Source of the DNA: Lampris incognitus | Taxonomy: Eukaryota > Chordata > Actinopteri > Lampriformes > Lampridae | Length of the DNA stretch: 64,000 nt | Assembly: GCF_029633865.1 (NCBI RefSeq) | Contig: NC_079214.1 | Span: forward strand, 16,966,753-17,030,752 | Direction of reading: 5' to 3' | In this document: positions 1 to 9,988 of the stretch, piece after piece | How positions within the stretch are numbered: the stretch's first letter is position 1 | Layout of the letters: the number at the start of each line of letters is the position of its first letter | Program-made: the position numbers and the translations under genes | The notes under the pieces: generated by a model | What the model was told of the DNA's origin: nothing | What the model saw: the letters and a program-made list of their open reading frames with translations, nothing else | Database searches by the model: none

Positions 1-1985
1 TCTTTAGTCTCCTAATATCTGTAAGATCTAAACTGTGTATGAAGTCTATCAAGATGGCATTTGGGTTGGTACTAGCCTTTGCAGGCCATCTGTCAATCGT
101 ATCATTTATAGTCAAATTAAAGTCTCCACCCACGATCATATTCATATTTGTATATTTACCCTGTATATATTCTATTTTATTGTTCAATGTTTCCATTAAT
201 TCAATGTTTTCTTTTTTATTATTATACCCATAAATGTTGCCAAGCAAAAAAAGTTCCTCATTTAGTGAGATAATAAAAAAAATAATAGTGACCAAGAGGA
301 TCAGAAATGGAGAGAAGGATCTTACCACTGAACCTGTGCTTTAATGTTAAGACACCTGCAGAATGATTCGAGCCATGGGAGAACCATACTTCTTCACCCC
401 ATTGCGACTTCCAAAATGTTAAATCGTTTGCCTCTGAATGAGTCTCCTGAATAATACAAAAGTCAGCATTAAAACACTTTGCATAAAGAAATATAGCCTT
501 TCGTTTTACCTTGTCCCTTAAGCCCCAAGCATTAAACGAAACGACTGTTAAGGATGAAATGATGAGGGGAAAAGAAGAAAAGAACGACCTACAGTGAGCT
601 AGAGTGTAGCTAAGTAGCTGTATACCCTGAGAACTGAAGAGTAGTATTCTCTCTAGAGCAGAACGCTCTCCTTATGTAAAACATAACAGAGCAACTTTAG
701 TTAACGACTTTATATTATATAGACCACACTTACTGTATAGTGCAAAAAAGAGAACAACATATGCACAGTAATTAACTTGAGTTAGGACAAAGAGTAAAGT
801 TCAAATATGACTCTCAGAATAAAGGCAGTCTGTTCAGTAATAAAACTTCTTCCTATTTTTTGAAAGTTACCGTGAACGTTAGAAAGTCAGACTATTGAAC
901 ATTTCAAAACGGAATCGAGTGAATTCACATGTGAAACCCAATGTCAGAATGTGTGACTGATCAAACCTGCACGCTAACTAGCGACCATCAGTTTGCTGGG
1001 GGATGAATCTCATTCCTCTCGATGAAGGCTCTTGCCCCGACGAAGTAGGCTAGCTTGCCTTCTTTCCTAGCCTTCTCCACTAACGGCCACAGCAGACTAC
1101 GTCTTGCCCTGTCCTCTGGTGAGAAATCTTCTTCCTTGAAGCGCAGTTTCTTCTCTCGGAGGAAAGTTGAGTGTTTCGCAGCTCTCCCGACGCCATCACG
1201 GTAGTGCCTCATCGAAAACTGTAGAATGACAACCCTTGGCCGCTGCTGGTCCTGAGGTGCTTCTCCAAGCCGGTGGATCACGTCAGGGAGTTTATCCTTG
1301 AGGTCTGGGGCCGTCATCTGGCAAATGGAAATGACCTTCTTTCGAATGTCCTCCGCCTCCTCTTCGGGAACACCGAACAGGCGCAAATCCCAGCGTCTTT
1401 TGTACCGTGACAGTTCAAGCGCCTAGTTTTCCATCTCAGCCAGTTTTCGTTCGGTTTTGTCGACTCATAACCGTATGCTCCATCCTCCTTTTCTGGTCTT
1501 TTACCTCAGCGAAGACAAACTCAACTGATTCTTTCAAGCTGACAATTCCGGCCTGCAGGCCATCTGCTCTTTCATTTATTGCCTGTGCCAGATTAGCAGT
1601 GATGTTTTGGTCAATACCCCCTCATCATTTAATATTTTTCCTTTTTCGCCGGTTGGGGTTTTCAATGGCGATTCTGGAGCTGGTGAGCTAGCCCCAACGC
1701 TAGGAGACTTCCGTTTGTTCACGTTGTTAGCCATGGCATGGGTTTTCACTGCACGACGACGGAAGTTAGCTAGCTGCTTTGACAAGTCGCTGTACTGATG
1801 AGAAACGCCGACGAAAGGTTGACTATTAAAGTGAAAAACAATTCCTGTTGCTACTGTCCTATTGTTTCAGTTGAATGGCGCGATACTAATCAAAACTGAA
1901 GTTGCTATACTGAAAAACTTTTTGGAGAAGGTTCTGCTGCCTGTTCATGCCGCCATCTTGAACGGTCCGACTCCGCCCAAGTGTT
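1..1985 (-). mobile_element. L1-like LINE, degraded, 5' half
   Basis: Read on the minus strand, this runs from a GC-rich 5' leader (about 1800-1985) through ORF1 (1785 down to 988) and a spacer into the apurinic endonuclease start of ORF2 (about 540 down to 1). Recognisable endonuclease pieces are FNAWGLRDKVKR, FCIIQETHSE and VGGDFNLTIND, scattered over frames by indels and stops. The element continues off the left edge, so the reverse transcriptase is not visible. Assignment to the L1 clade rests on the ORF1-ORF2 layout and on the endonuclease; the family name is not determined. Confidence 0.75.
988..1785 (-). pseudogene. L1-like ORF1 (RNA-binding protein) remnant
   Basis: The amino-terminal part (1785-1576) begins MSKQLANFRRRAVK and is basic and Ser/Pro-rich. 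A coiled-coil-like middle (about 1575-1390) is in other frames. The carboxy-terminal part (1386-988) contains RLGEAPQDQQRPRVVILQF and LREKKLRFKEEDFSPEDRA, typical of the RNA-recognition and C-terminal domains of L1 ORF1 proteins. At least one frameshift separates the two ends, so no full-length protein is made. Confidence 0.7.
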
Positions 1986-2366
1986 GCTAGCTGACGCAGG
2001 CGCCAGAAGAAGAAGAGCGTGTGCGCTGTGTAGCTAGCTAATAACTGTAGCATACGCAATGGATGACTATGAAATTAAACGAAAACTCTCAAAGGGAGAG
2101 CTTCTTAAAATCCCAAATAAGTCAGGGAATGCTTCGTTATGGAAACAGAATGGCCTCGTTGCGACAACAGTAATATCCAACGTGTTTATCTATTGCCTTG
2201 AGCAAGTTCAGTTGGCGAAGATGATTTCTGAACTGTTACTCAGTCATGTTCATTTGGCAGAGATTTGATTATTGAACCGTTGCCATGTCAAGTTATTCGG
2301 TGGGTGACGTTTCACTGCTTTATCGGAATTGCTACGAACAGGTAAGATGAAAACGCGGGTTATTTT
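1986..2366. other. No recognisable gene
   Basis: A 69-codon open frame at 2059-2268 starts MDDYEIKRKLSKGELLKI. I do not recognise it and it has no neighbouring coding exons; it may be a transposase remnant. Nothing else is supported here. Confidence 0.4.
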
Positions 2367-2522
2367 TGTAGCGAATTTGGGGGACAACGCAACCACAGGA
2401 ACTGCCGCAGCCGGGAAGCGAGCCCGTACCACCCGCACCGCAGGAGACATCGCTAACCGCTCGACTAAAGGCTCAGACCCGCCAGCCAGCGGCCAGCGTG
2501 TCTTCTTAGCCATGCACGTTAC
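2367..2522 (-). repeat. tRNA-derived SINE-like element, family A, copy 1
   Basis: On the minus strand it has a pol III A-box-like TAGTCGAGCGG, followed about 45 bp later by a diverged B-box region. Its ends are short and nearly inverted (GTAACGTGC at one end, CGCTAC at the other). Related copies are at 23803-23951, 24830-25201 (two units) and 44425-44535. Confidence 0.55.
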
Positions 2523-3317
2523 ATTATTATACTGCCGTGTTGTTCTGATGGCCGCTGTGCCTATCAGTGTGTAGGCTACTACTGGCCTATGTGTTGCTGA
2601 TTTGGACCACTGTGCGTAAGAAATTAGTTGGTTTGGTTTTCGGTGATTTATTTTTATTTCTGTATGCTGGTTGTGGGTGTTATTAGCCAAGCCTGTCTGA
2701 AGATGTAAGTGAGCTTGTGACGCTAGTGTCACATAAAATCTGATTCCGGTCTGATCGATTACGGCTTTTATGTTGATAACTTATTCGCTTGTATTCAAAT
2801 ACTGGTAACAAGTATTCCGATTCTTGTAAAATATACCAATTTAACTCAGCAGCACAAGACAATTTCTATCCATCAACTCACGCGCACAGCAGCCTAGCAA
2901 CGCAGGGAGAGACAGAGACACGATTGTATAAATGAAATAAATGGTTGTAGCTAACTACCGGCACAGAGCCACATGGTTGAGATGGAACGATAATTTGAGG
3001 GACTTGATTTGATGTCACGTGATGCCATCTGACTTCGCCATACCTTGGCTTCTGGTGAATTGACGCCCCTGAATTGGTGTTAATCTTCCACTTAGACACG
3101 TACACCGATGTTAGAGTATTAATAATACAGATCTGTACACAGAAACCCGACATCCTAACCGGCCTATACCATAAAGGGGACTCGTCAAGTAGTACCACGA
3201 GTCTCACAGGTTTATTCTAACATCGGGCTCAACTGCCCAATACATTGCTGTTAATGTTAAAAGGTTTATTGAGTCCTTATTAACAAACGCCGTCAACAGG
3301 TGGAGAGAGAGAGAGAG
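2523..3317. other. Unannotated DNA, possible tacr2 upstream region
   Basis: No coding exon or recognisable repeat was found. The stretch ends in a (GA)n run at 3303-3317 that matches the (GA)n at 9841-9853, so it is probably the original left flank of the LINE that now separates it from tacr2. Any original tacr2 promoter or 5' UTR would lie here (inference). Confidence 0.35.
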
Positions 3318-3832
3318 CGACTTTAATGTGTGGGGAATTTAATGCATGGACAGGTTCAGAACCTGACCGTGTAGACCACATAGGAGATCAACATATATTC
3401 GCACAACCACTTCTGACCCCCTCACCCACAGCCATGAGGAACAACCCAGACAAAACAATGAACAGAAACGGGAAGGAGTTAGTGCATCTCTGCAGAGCCT
3501 CGGGCCTGTTAAATGGGAGGATCAGAGGGGACAGTTTGGGACATTTACTGTTCAGCTCTTGGGACAAGTGTTGTTGATTATACCGTCTCAGACATGGACC
3601 CATCCGCATTCAGTGCCTTCACTGTTAGAGCACAAACCCCCTCTTTCAGACCACAGCCAGATTAATATTTACTTAAAAAAACACACTAGATACTTTTAAG
3701 AACCAGCCCAGTAAACTGTATAATCTAAACCAGTCATACAGATGGGCTCCAAACAGTGCCTAATAATTTGTACAAATTTTGAACTCACCCGAAATAAAAA
3801 ATACAATCGACACATTCAACAATTCACACTAT

Positions 3833-4073
3833 TGTAGAGCCGAAGGAACGGAGAAGACCGTAGGTTCACACTTTAGCCGTGTAGGCAACTTTCTTTAATC
3901 CACGGTAAATCAGAGAGACAACAAAACCACAGCTCGACTGAGCGGAGGCGGCAAGAAAAACCAGAAAACTGGCTGGACAACCATAACTTAACCCTGCGTT
4001 AACCTGCCAGGGCAACCATGACTTAACCCTTAGTTCCTGGGTTGAATTCTGTCCCCAATACGTGTCCACCACA
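3833..4073 (-). repeat. LTR, 3' LTR of the gag-less gypsy element
   Basis: It is 241 bp and begins TGTAGAGCCG and ends CCACCACA on the + strand, with TG/CA termini. It is intact, unlike its partner at 6821-7056. Confidence 0.85.
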
Positions 4074-4107
4074 TGAGCCCCCCCAGAATTCGCCCTAGTA
4101 ATCGAAG

Positions 4108-4800
4108 TCAGGCAGGCGCGGGGGGACGACAGGCCGTCCGCGGCGGCTCCGGGTAACGGGCCGGAGTGTCTCTGGGAGGCATTGACGCGGGCCTGTGGAG
4201 GTCGGCCCGAGGAGCAGAAGAGGCAGCGCGGGCCTCCACGGGGGGAGGAGGTGGAGCCGGGGGACGACCGCGACGAGGAGGTTGGGCTAACTCCAACGGC
4301 TGCGTCAAGTCCAGGTGTGCGGGTTTAACTCGGTCCACTGAAACATGCTCGGCCGTGCCCCCAAAATCCACCACCAGGTGCTTAGTTCCCCGTTCCAGGA
4401 CGCGGAAGGGGCCGTCATAAGGGGGTTGCAGAGGGGGGCGGTGTGCGTCGTGACGGATGAACACGTAGTCCGCTGACTGCAGACCTGGGGGCACCTGGGA
4501 CACCGGAGCGCCGTGTTGGGCGGTAGGGACGGGTGTGAAAGCTCTGACCCCGTCCAGCAAGGAGGCTCGTTGGTCCACAGCTGACCAAGGACGCGTTGCG
4601 TTGGGCATGAAATCGCCTGGGACTCGCAGCGGCGTGCCATACACCAGCTCCGCAGAGGAGGCTTGTAGGTCTTCCTTCGGGGCGGTCCGCAGGCCCAGCA
4701 TGACCCATGGGAGCTTGTCGACCCAGTTGCAGTCCTTGAGAGTAGCCCGAAGCGCAGCCTTCATGGACCGGTGGAAGCGCTCACATAGGCCGTTCGCCTG
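4108..4800 (-). pseudogene. Gypsy pol C-terminus: end of integrase and proline-rich tail
   Basis: This continues pol after the frameshift near 4805. It starts in the [13 protein letters not shown] region that normally carries the final acidic catalytic residue, passes the GLRTAPKEDLQASSAELVYG block and a GPFRVLER module, and ends in a proline/arginine-rich tail. It ends about 35 bp before the 3' LTR. Confidence 0.75.
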
Positions 4801-6854
4801 AGGGTGGTAGTGCGATGAAGCTTGACGCCCAGAGCCTCACCCACAGCATTCCATAGCTCTGAGGTAAACTGTGGCCCACGGTCAGATGAAAGGTCGGAAG
4901 GCGTACCGAAACGTGAGACCCACGACCCAATAAAAGCCCGGGCCACATCAGCAGACGTCGTGGATGCCAGGGGAACAGCTTCAGGCCAGCGCGTAGTCCT
5001 GTCCACCACAGTGAAGAGGTAGGTGAACCCATGGGAGGGGGGTAGGGGACCAACCAGGTCGACGTGGACATGGTCAAATCGTCTCAATGGCACTGCGAAG
5101 CGTTCCAGGGGCGCCTTAATGTGGCGGTGTATCTTAGCCCGCTGACAGGCAACACACCAGTCGGCCCACGCTTTCACGTCTCTCTTAAGTCCCTCCCACA
5201 CAAACTTAGCAGAGGTCAGGCGCACGGATGGCTTACCGCCTGGATGAGAGAGGCCGTGCACAGCTTCAATTACGGGGCGTCTCCAGCTGTGCGGGACGAT
5301 GGGCCTGGGCTGTCCTGTGGAGACGTCACACAGGAGGGTGACACCTGGGTCGCTGAAAGGAACGTCCTGCAGGCGGAGCCCCGTGTCGGAGGTCCGGAGA
5401 CGGAGGAAGCTCGGGTCCGTGGCCTGGTCAGCGGCCATCTGTGCATAGTCCAGGCCTAGGTGGACCGCTCCAATCACTGCCCTAGAGAGGCAGTCAGCTA
5501 CCTGGTTAGACTTACCAGCGACGTGCTGGATGTCGGTAGTGAATTCCGAAATGTAGGAGAGTTGTCGCTGCTGGCGAGCGGACCATGGCTCGGCTGTCTT
5601 GGACATGGCAAACGTGAGGGGCTTGTGGTCCACGTACGCAGTAAACTCGCGGCCCTCTAGCAGGAAACGGAAATGCCGGACGGCGAGCCAGAGACCGAGG
5701 AGTTCCCTGTCAAAAGTACTATACTTGTGCTCTCGGGGTGTAAGCTGGCGACTGAAAAAGGCCAAAGGCTGCCAAGCCCCCCCCACCCACTGTTCGTGAA
5801 CCGCACCAACAGCATAGTCCGATGCATCCGTGGTTATGGAAATAGGCGCTGTAGGTGAAGGATGCGCTAGCAGGGTAGCCTGGGAGAGCGCAGCTTTAGT
5901 CTTTAACGCACGGTCCCGCTCTGCTGTCCAGTCGACCGCCTGGTTGGGGGACATGCCTTTCAGCGCCTCGTACAGTGGCCGGATGATAAAGGCGGCTCGG
6001 GGAATGAAGCGGTGGTAGAATGTTACCATCCCGATGAACTCCCTGAGCGCATGAGCTGTTTGGGGGCGCGGAAAGGCCGCCACCGCTTCCACCTTTGAGG
6101 GCAGGGGGACTGCCCCGTCCCCAGTGATGCGGTGCCCGAGGAAATCAATGGCCGTCAGCCCGAACCGGTACTTCGCCGGGTTGACGATCAGCCCATGCTG
6201 GCTGAGGCGTGTGAAGAGGGCGTGAAGATGGGACAGGTGTTCTTCCTCGGAGGCGCTGGCGATGAGTATGTCGTCCAAATAGACGAAGATGAAAGGAAGG
6301 CCACGGAGCACTGAATCCATCAGCCGCTGAAAGGACTGGGCTGCGTTTTTGAGTCCAAATGGCATTCGTAGGAATTCAAATAGGCCGAATGGGGTAGTCA
6401 CCGCTGTCTTGGGGATGTCCGAGGGGTGCACGGGAACTTGATGATAACCACGGACCAGGTCGACTTTTGAGAAGACGCATTTGCCATTTGCCTGTCCCGC
6501 ATATCCAGAAAAGTCCTGGATATGCGGGACAGGATAGCGGTCGGGCGTGGTGGCGTCATTTAGTCGGCGGTAGTCCCCGCATGGGCGCCAACCTCCATCA
6601 GGCTTAGCGACGATGTGGAGTGGGGACGCCCACAGGCTGTCAGAGCGGCGGATGATCCCCATGCGTTCCAGGTGCTCGAACTCAGACTTGGCAATGGCGA
6701 GTTTGGCGGGGTCGAGACGCCTGGCTCTGGCGTAGACCGGGGGCCCCTTCGTAGCAATGTGATGCTCCACCCCATGCTTAGCGGTGGGTGCAGAGAAGGT
6801 AGGCTGGGTGAGGTCAGGGAAGAGCCGAAGGAACGGAGAAGACCGTAGGTTCAC
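4761..6854 (-). CDS. pol: Gypsy pol: reverse transcriptase, RNase H, integrase core
   Basis: An open frame of 697 residues. Reverse transcriptase occupies about residues 30-260, with [16 protein letters not shown] and the catalytic [11 protein letters not shown]. RNase H follows (about 310-460; [49 protein letters not shown]). The integrase zinc region ([19 protein letters not shown]) and core ([23 protein letters not shown]) come last. The first residues derive from the LTR, not from a normal pol start. A short deletion near 4805 shifts the frame just before the third catalytic block of integrase; the rest continues in the frame at 4108-4800. Confidence 0.85.
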   Translation of the reverse strand: MNLRSSPFLRLFPDLTQPTFSAPTAKHGVEHHIATKGPPVYARARRLDPAKLAIAKSEFEHLERMGIIRRSDSLWASPLHIVAKPDGGWRPCGDYRRLNDATTPDRYPVPHIQDFSGYAGQANGKCVFSKVDLVRGYHQVPVHPSDIPKTAVTTPFGLFEFLRMPFGLKNAAQSFQRLMDSVLRGLPFIFVYLDDILIASASEEEHLSHLHALFTRLSQHGLIVNPAKYRFGLTAIDFLGHRITGDGAVPLPSKVEAVAAFPRPQTAHALREFIGMVTFYHRFIPRAAFIIRPLYEALKGMSPNQAVDWTAERDRALKTKAALSQATLLAHPSPTAPISITTDASDYAVGAVHEQWVGGAWQPLAFFSRQLTPREHKYSTFDRELLGLWLAVRHFRFLLEGREFTAYVDHKPLTFAMSKTAEPWSARQQRQLSYISEFTTDIQHVAGKSNQVADCLSRAVIGAVHLGLDYAQMAADQATDPSFLRLRTSDTGLRLQDVPFSDPGVTLLCDVSTGQPRPIVPHSWRRPVIEAVHGLSHPGGKPSVRLTSAKFVWEGLKRDVKAWADWCVACQRAKIHRHIKAPLERFAVPLRRFDHVHVDLVGPLPPSHGFTYLFTVVDRTTRWPEAVPLASTTSADVARAFIGSWVSRFGTPSDLSSDRGPQFTSELWNAVGEALGVKLHRTTTLRRTAYVSASTGP

Positions 6855-7056
6855 ACTTTAGCCGTGTAGGCAACTTTCTTTAGTCCACGGTAAATCAGAG
6901 ACAACAAAACCACAGCTCGACTGAGCGGAGGCGGCAAGAAAAACCAGAAAACTGGCTGGACAACCATAACTTAACCCTGCGTTAACCTGCCAGGGCAACC
7001 ATGACTTAACCCTTAGTTCCTGGGTTGAATTCTGTCCCCAATACGTGTCCACCACA
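6821..7056 (-). repeat. LTR, 5' LTR of the gag-less gypsy element, inner edge lost
   Basis: Same sequence as 3833-4073, but the first bases at the internal edge are missing and the junction runs directly into pol coding sequence. The pol open frame begins inside this LTR at 6854. Confidence 0.85.
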
Positions 7057-7060
7057 CTAT

Positions 7061-9553
7061 CAAAATAACTTTGAAGACGTTAATAAAGCGACAGAAGATA
7101 TTAACCACATCTTCCAAAAAGTTGCATTAAATGCAAAACTTGGAAAACAAAGAAACCTTGCCATCGAAACGGTAAACAAAAAACCTCTGAAAACAAATGG
7201 TTTGACAATGACTGTAAACAAATGAGAAAACACTTGAGACAGCTATCAAACCAAAAACACAGACCCCAACATGACCCAGCACTACAACATGAATACTCTG
7301 AAACTCTAAACCAGTATAAACAGATGATTAGACGAAAGAAATTCCACTACACTAACAAAACACTTCAAGAAATTGAAAACGCAGTAGACCAGGGTCAGTT
7401 CTGGGGCATGCTGAACAGCTTAGAAACCATAAAGCCACAACAATTAACAATACAAGATGGAGACATTTGGGGAGAACATTTTAATAACCTCTATACAAGT
7501 ATCCCACCAGAAGAACTGAACATAAATCAAATTGAAATTAAAACAAAGTTAGACAACCTTGAATCAGCCATCAAGAATAAACAAAATCCATTAGACTACC
7601 CAATTACACAAAAAGAGTTAACAGACAAACTGAAAACTCTTAATTAAAAAAAAAAGCTTGTGGCACGGATGGCATCAAAAATGAAACGCTGAAGAACACT
7701 ACCCCTGAGTTACAAACGGCCATCGTTAAGCTGTTCAACATGATACTGACTGCTTTCCTGATGTCTGGAACCAGGGGCGGATCACCCCAATCTATAAAAA
7801 TTGAAGCAAATTAGACCCTGATAACTACAGAGGGATCTGTTTCAGCAGCAACCTTGGGAAAATATTTTGTAGTATCCTGAATTCCAGGATACTAGCCTTT
7901 ATTCAAGAAAAAAACAAAAATACTTAGTAAATGTCAAATTGGCTTTCTCCCAAATTACAGAACCTCTGATCATATATACACCTTACACACTTTAATTAAT
8001 AAACATGTCCACCAAAAAAAGGGAGGGAAAATATTTGCTTGTTTCATAGATTTTAAAAAAGCCTTCGATTCCATCTGGCATGAAAGACTTTTCTACAAAA
8101 TCCTTCAAAGTGGACTAGGGTGTAAGGTTTATGATCTTATAAAATGTATGTACAGACACAACCAGTGTGCTGTGAAAATTGGAGATCAAAGAACAGAGTG
8201 TTTTACCCAAGAACGCAGTGTGAAGCAAGGATGCTGTTTAAGTCCAACATTATTCAACCTGTATTTAAATGAACTTGCAGACCAGCTGGACCGTTCAGCA
8301 GCTCCAGGCTTCACACTCTATGACGCAGAGATTAAATAACTGCTTTATGCAGACGACCTTATTCTGTTGTCCCCAACCAGTGATGGTCTTCAACATAACC
8401 TGTCCATCCTAGGAAAATACTGCCAAAACTGGGCATTAGATGTAAACTTTAAGAAAACCCAAATCATGATGTTTCAGAAAAAACCCTGATGCCTTGAAAA
8501 CACATACCACTTTACTTTCAATAACACCCTAAGTGAACACACAAAAAATTATACGTACCTTGGTCTGTCCATATCTGCATCAGGAAGTTTCGGTATGGCA
8601 ATACACGAACTCAAAGAAAAAGCATGCAGGGCAATGCATGCATTAAAAACCAAATTATTAAACGTTAAGATTCCAGTTAGAATCTGGACAAAGATATTTG
8701 ATTGTTATTTTACCCATAGCTTTGTATGGAAGTGAGGTCTGCAGCCTGCTCAGTGGATTGGAGCATGGCTCATGGGACAAACACCCGATAGAGGCCCTCC
8801 ACACTGAATTCTGCAGAAAAAAATTTAAATGTTCAAAGGAAGACACCAAATAACGCCTGCTGAGCAGAACTGGGGGGTTTCCCATTACTGTTAAACATCA
8901 AAAAATGGGCCATAACATTTTGGATGCATCCAAATTCAAGCCCAAAAGACACCCTTCCATTTAAGGCATTAAAAACCCAAGAGCTGAACCCTGAAAACAA
9001 TCCCCTCAGTCAGCTGATGGTGAAGCTAACCAGCAAGGCTCCCATCAGCACTGCCTCAAAACACAGCAGAATAAAACAAATTATGAATCAGTCAAAAGAT
9101 CTATATTTGGAACACTGGAGGAATGAAACTAAAACCCTGAGTAGAGTAAACTGTTATTTGACCCTAAACAGAGAATATAGACTTGCCGAGTATCTCCACT
9201 CTGTCAAAGATACGAAGCAGAGACGGATCCTGACCAAATACAGGCTCAGTGACCACCAATTGGCTATAGAAACAGGAAGGCACAGACAAACATGGCTACC
9301 CAGAGAGGAGCGTATAGGTGGTCACTGCTCGACAGCGGAGGTAGAAACAGAGATGCACTTCCTCCTCCACTGTGAGAAGTTCTCTTCAGTAAAAGAATTC
9401 CACTTCGGGGAAATAACCAAGAAAATACCAAACTTCCTACTGTTAAGCCCAAAGGAGAAACTGGCAGTTCTCTTGGGTGAAGGAACAACAGCTCCTCTGG
9501 CAGCTAAATACGTATCTGCCTGCCACAGCCTGCGGGACTCACAACCACTGTGA
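7061..9553 (+). pseudogene. LINE reverse transcriptase remnant
   Basis: Reverse transcriptase blocks appear in order: LDPDNYRGICF near 7815, FIDFKKAFDSIWHERL near 8050, SVKQGCCLSPTLFNLYLN near 8218 and the catalytic LLYADDLILLSP near 8340. The C-terminal region (8924-9553) is one open frame with a CCHC-like knuckle (around HFLLHCEKF). Frameshifts and in-frame stops occur near 7645, 7925, 8337 and 8490, so the protein is broken. Confidence 0.8.
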
Positions 9554-9808
9554 GATCCCCAAGATACTATATGCTGTTGAGTCACTGCATTGAACTGTGT
9601 GGCATTTGTTGCACTGTACTGTATGGCAGTGAGAAAAAAAGGGGTTGACTGCTTCGGTGGGCAAAGATATGGAGCATGCTTATGTGATGACACCTATGTA
9701 TTAATGTGTGATGTAATGTGAATTTGACATGTGTTTAATATGTGATGTGATGTAATGTTTTAGTCTTTTGCAAACTGCTTTGGCAATGACATATTTTCTG
9801 TTCATGCT

Positions 9809-9814
9809 AATAAA
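9809..9814 (+). terminator. LINE polyadenylation signal AATAAA upstream of the tacr2 start
   Basis: AATAAA lies in the 3' end of the LINE, in sense orientation, 40 bp before the proposed tacr2 ATG. If tacr2 transcripts start upstream of or inside the LINE, this could cause early cleavage. Confidence 0.5.
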
Positions 9815-9853
9815 GCTATTTGAATTTGAATTTGATTTTGAGAGAGAGAGAGA

Positions 9854-9988
9854 ATGGAGGCAGAAAGGCTCGCGTACGAAACAAACCGAGACGTGGAGGC
9901 GACTGTGCTGCCCTTATCTGTGATGGCTGAATTGCTGGAGGATGGAAACGGAACCACTGGAAACCAGTTCCAACAGCCAAGCTGGCAG
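9854..9988 (+). CDS. tacr2: tacr2 coding exon 1: extracellular N-terminus
   Basis: Encodes 45 residues from MEAERLAYE to QPSWQ, the receptor N-tail with one NGT sequon. The donor is CAG|GTGGGA. The QPSWQ end joins VALWAIAY in the next exon, matching the continuous family motif. M24 (9923) is an alternative start. In mammals this sequence is part of the same exon as TM1-TM3. Confidence 0.75.

Larger units (their letters stand above)
3833..7056 (-). mobile_element. Ty3/gypsy LTR retrotransposon lacking gag and protease
   Basis: Two near-identical LTRs (3833-4073 and 6821-7056) flank an internal region with pol only. The insertion is flanked by a 4-bp duplication CTAT (3829-3832 and 7057-7060) and splits a LINE. 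On the minus strand a G-rich polypurine tract lies directly before the 3' LTR (about 4074-4086). The 5' LTR runs straight into reverse transcriptase: no primer-binding site, gag or protease is present, and the inner LTR edge has lost its terminal TGT. The LTRs differ by about one substitution, a 2-bp indel and the lost edge, so the insertion is recent. CsRn1-like affinity is possible but unproven. Confidence 0.85.
3318..9840 (+). mobile_element. 5'-truncated LINE (I/Nimb- or L2-like) holding a nested LTR element
   Basis: The left part (3318-3832) encodes the end of an endonuclease (GEFNAWTGSEPD, LSDHSQIN). The right part (7061-9553) encodes the reverse transcriptase and C-terminal region. The 3' UTR ends with AATAAA at 9809 and a TTTGAA-type tail. 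A (GA)n run borders both ends (3303-3317 and 9841-9853), consistent with a target duplication. The reading frame is disrupted many times. The clade is uncertain; the tail type and the C-terminal HFLLHCEKF motif suggest I/Nimb. A tail fragment of the same type occurs at 44186-44260. Confidence 0.75.

Noticed and set aside
9264-9488. Minus-strand frames opposite the LINE C-terminal region
   Set aside because: Shadow frames of the coding strand.
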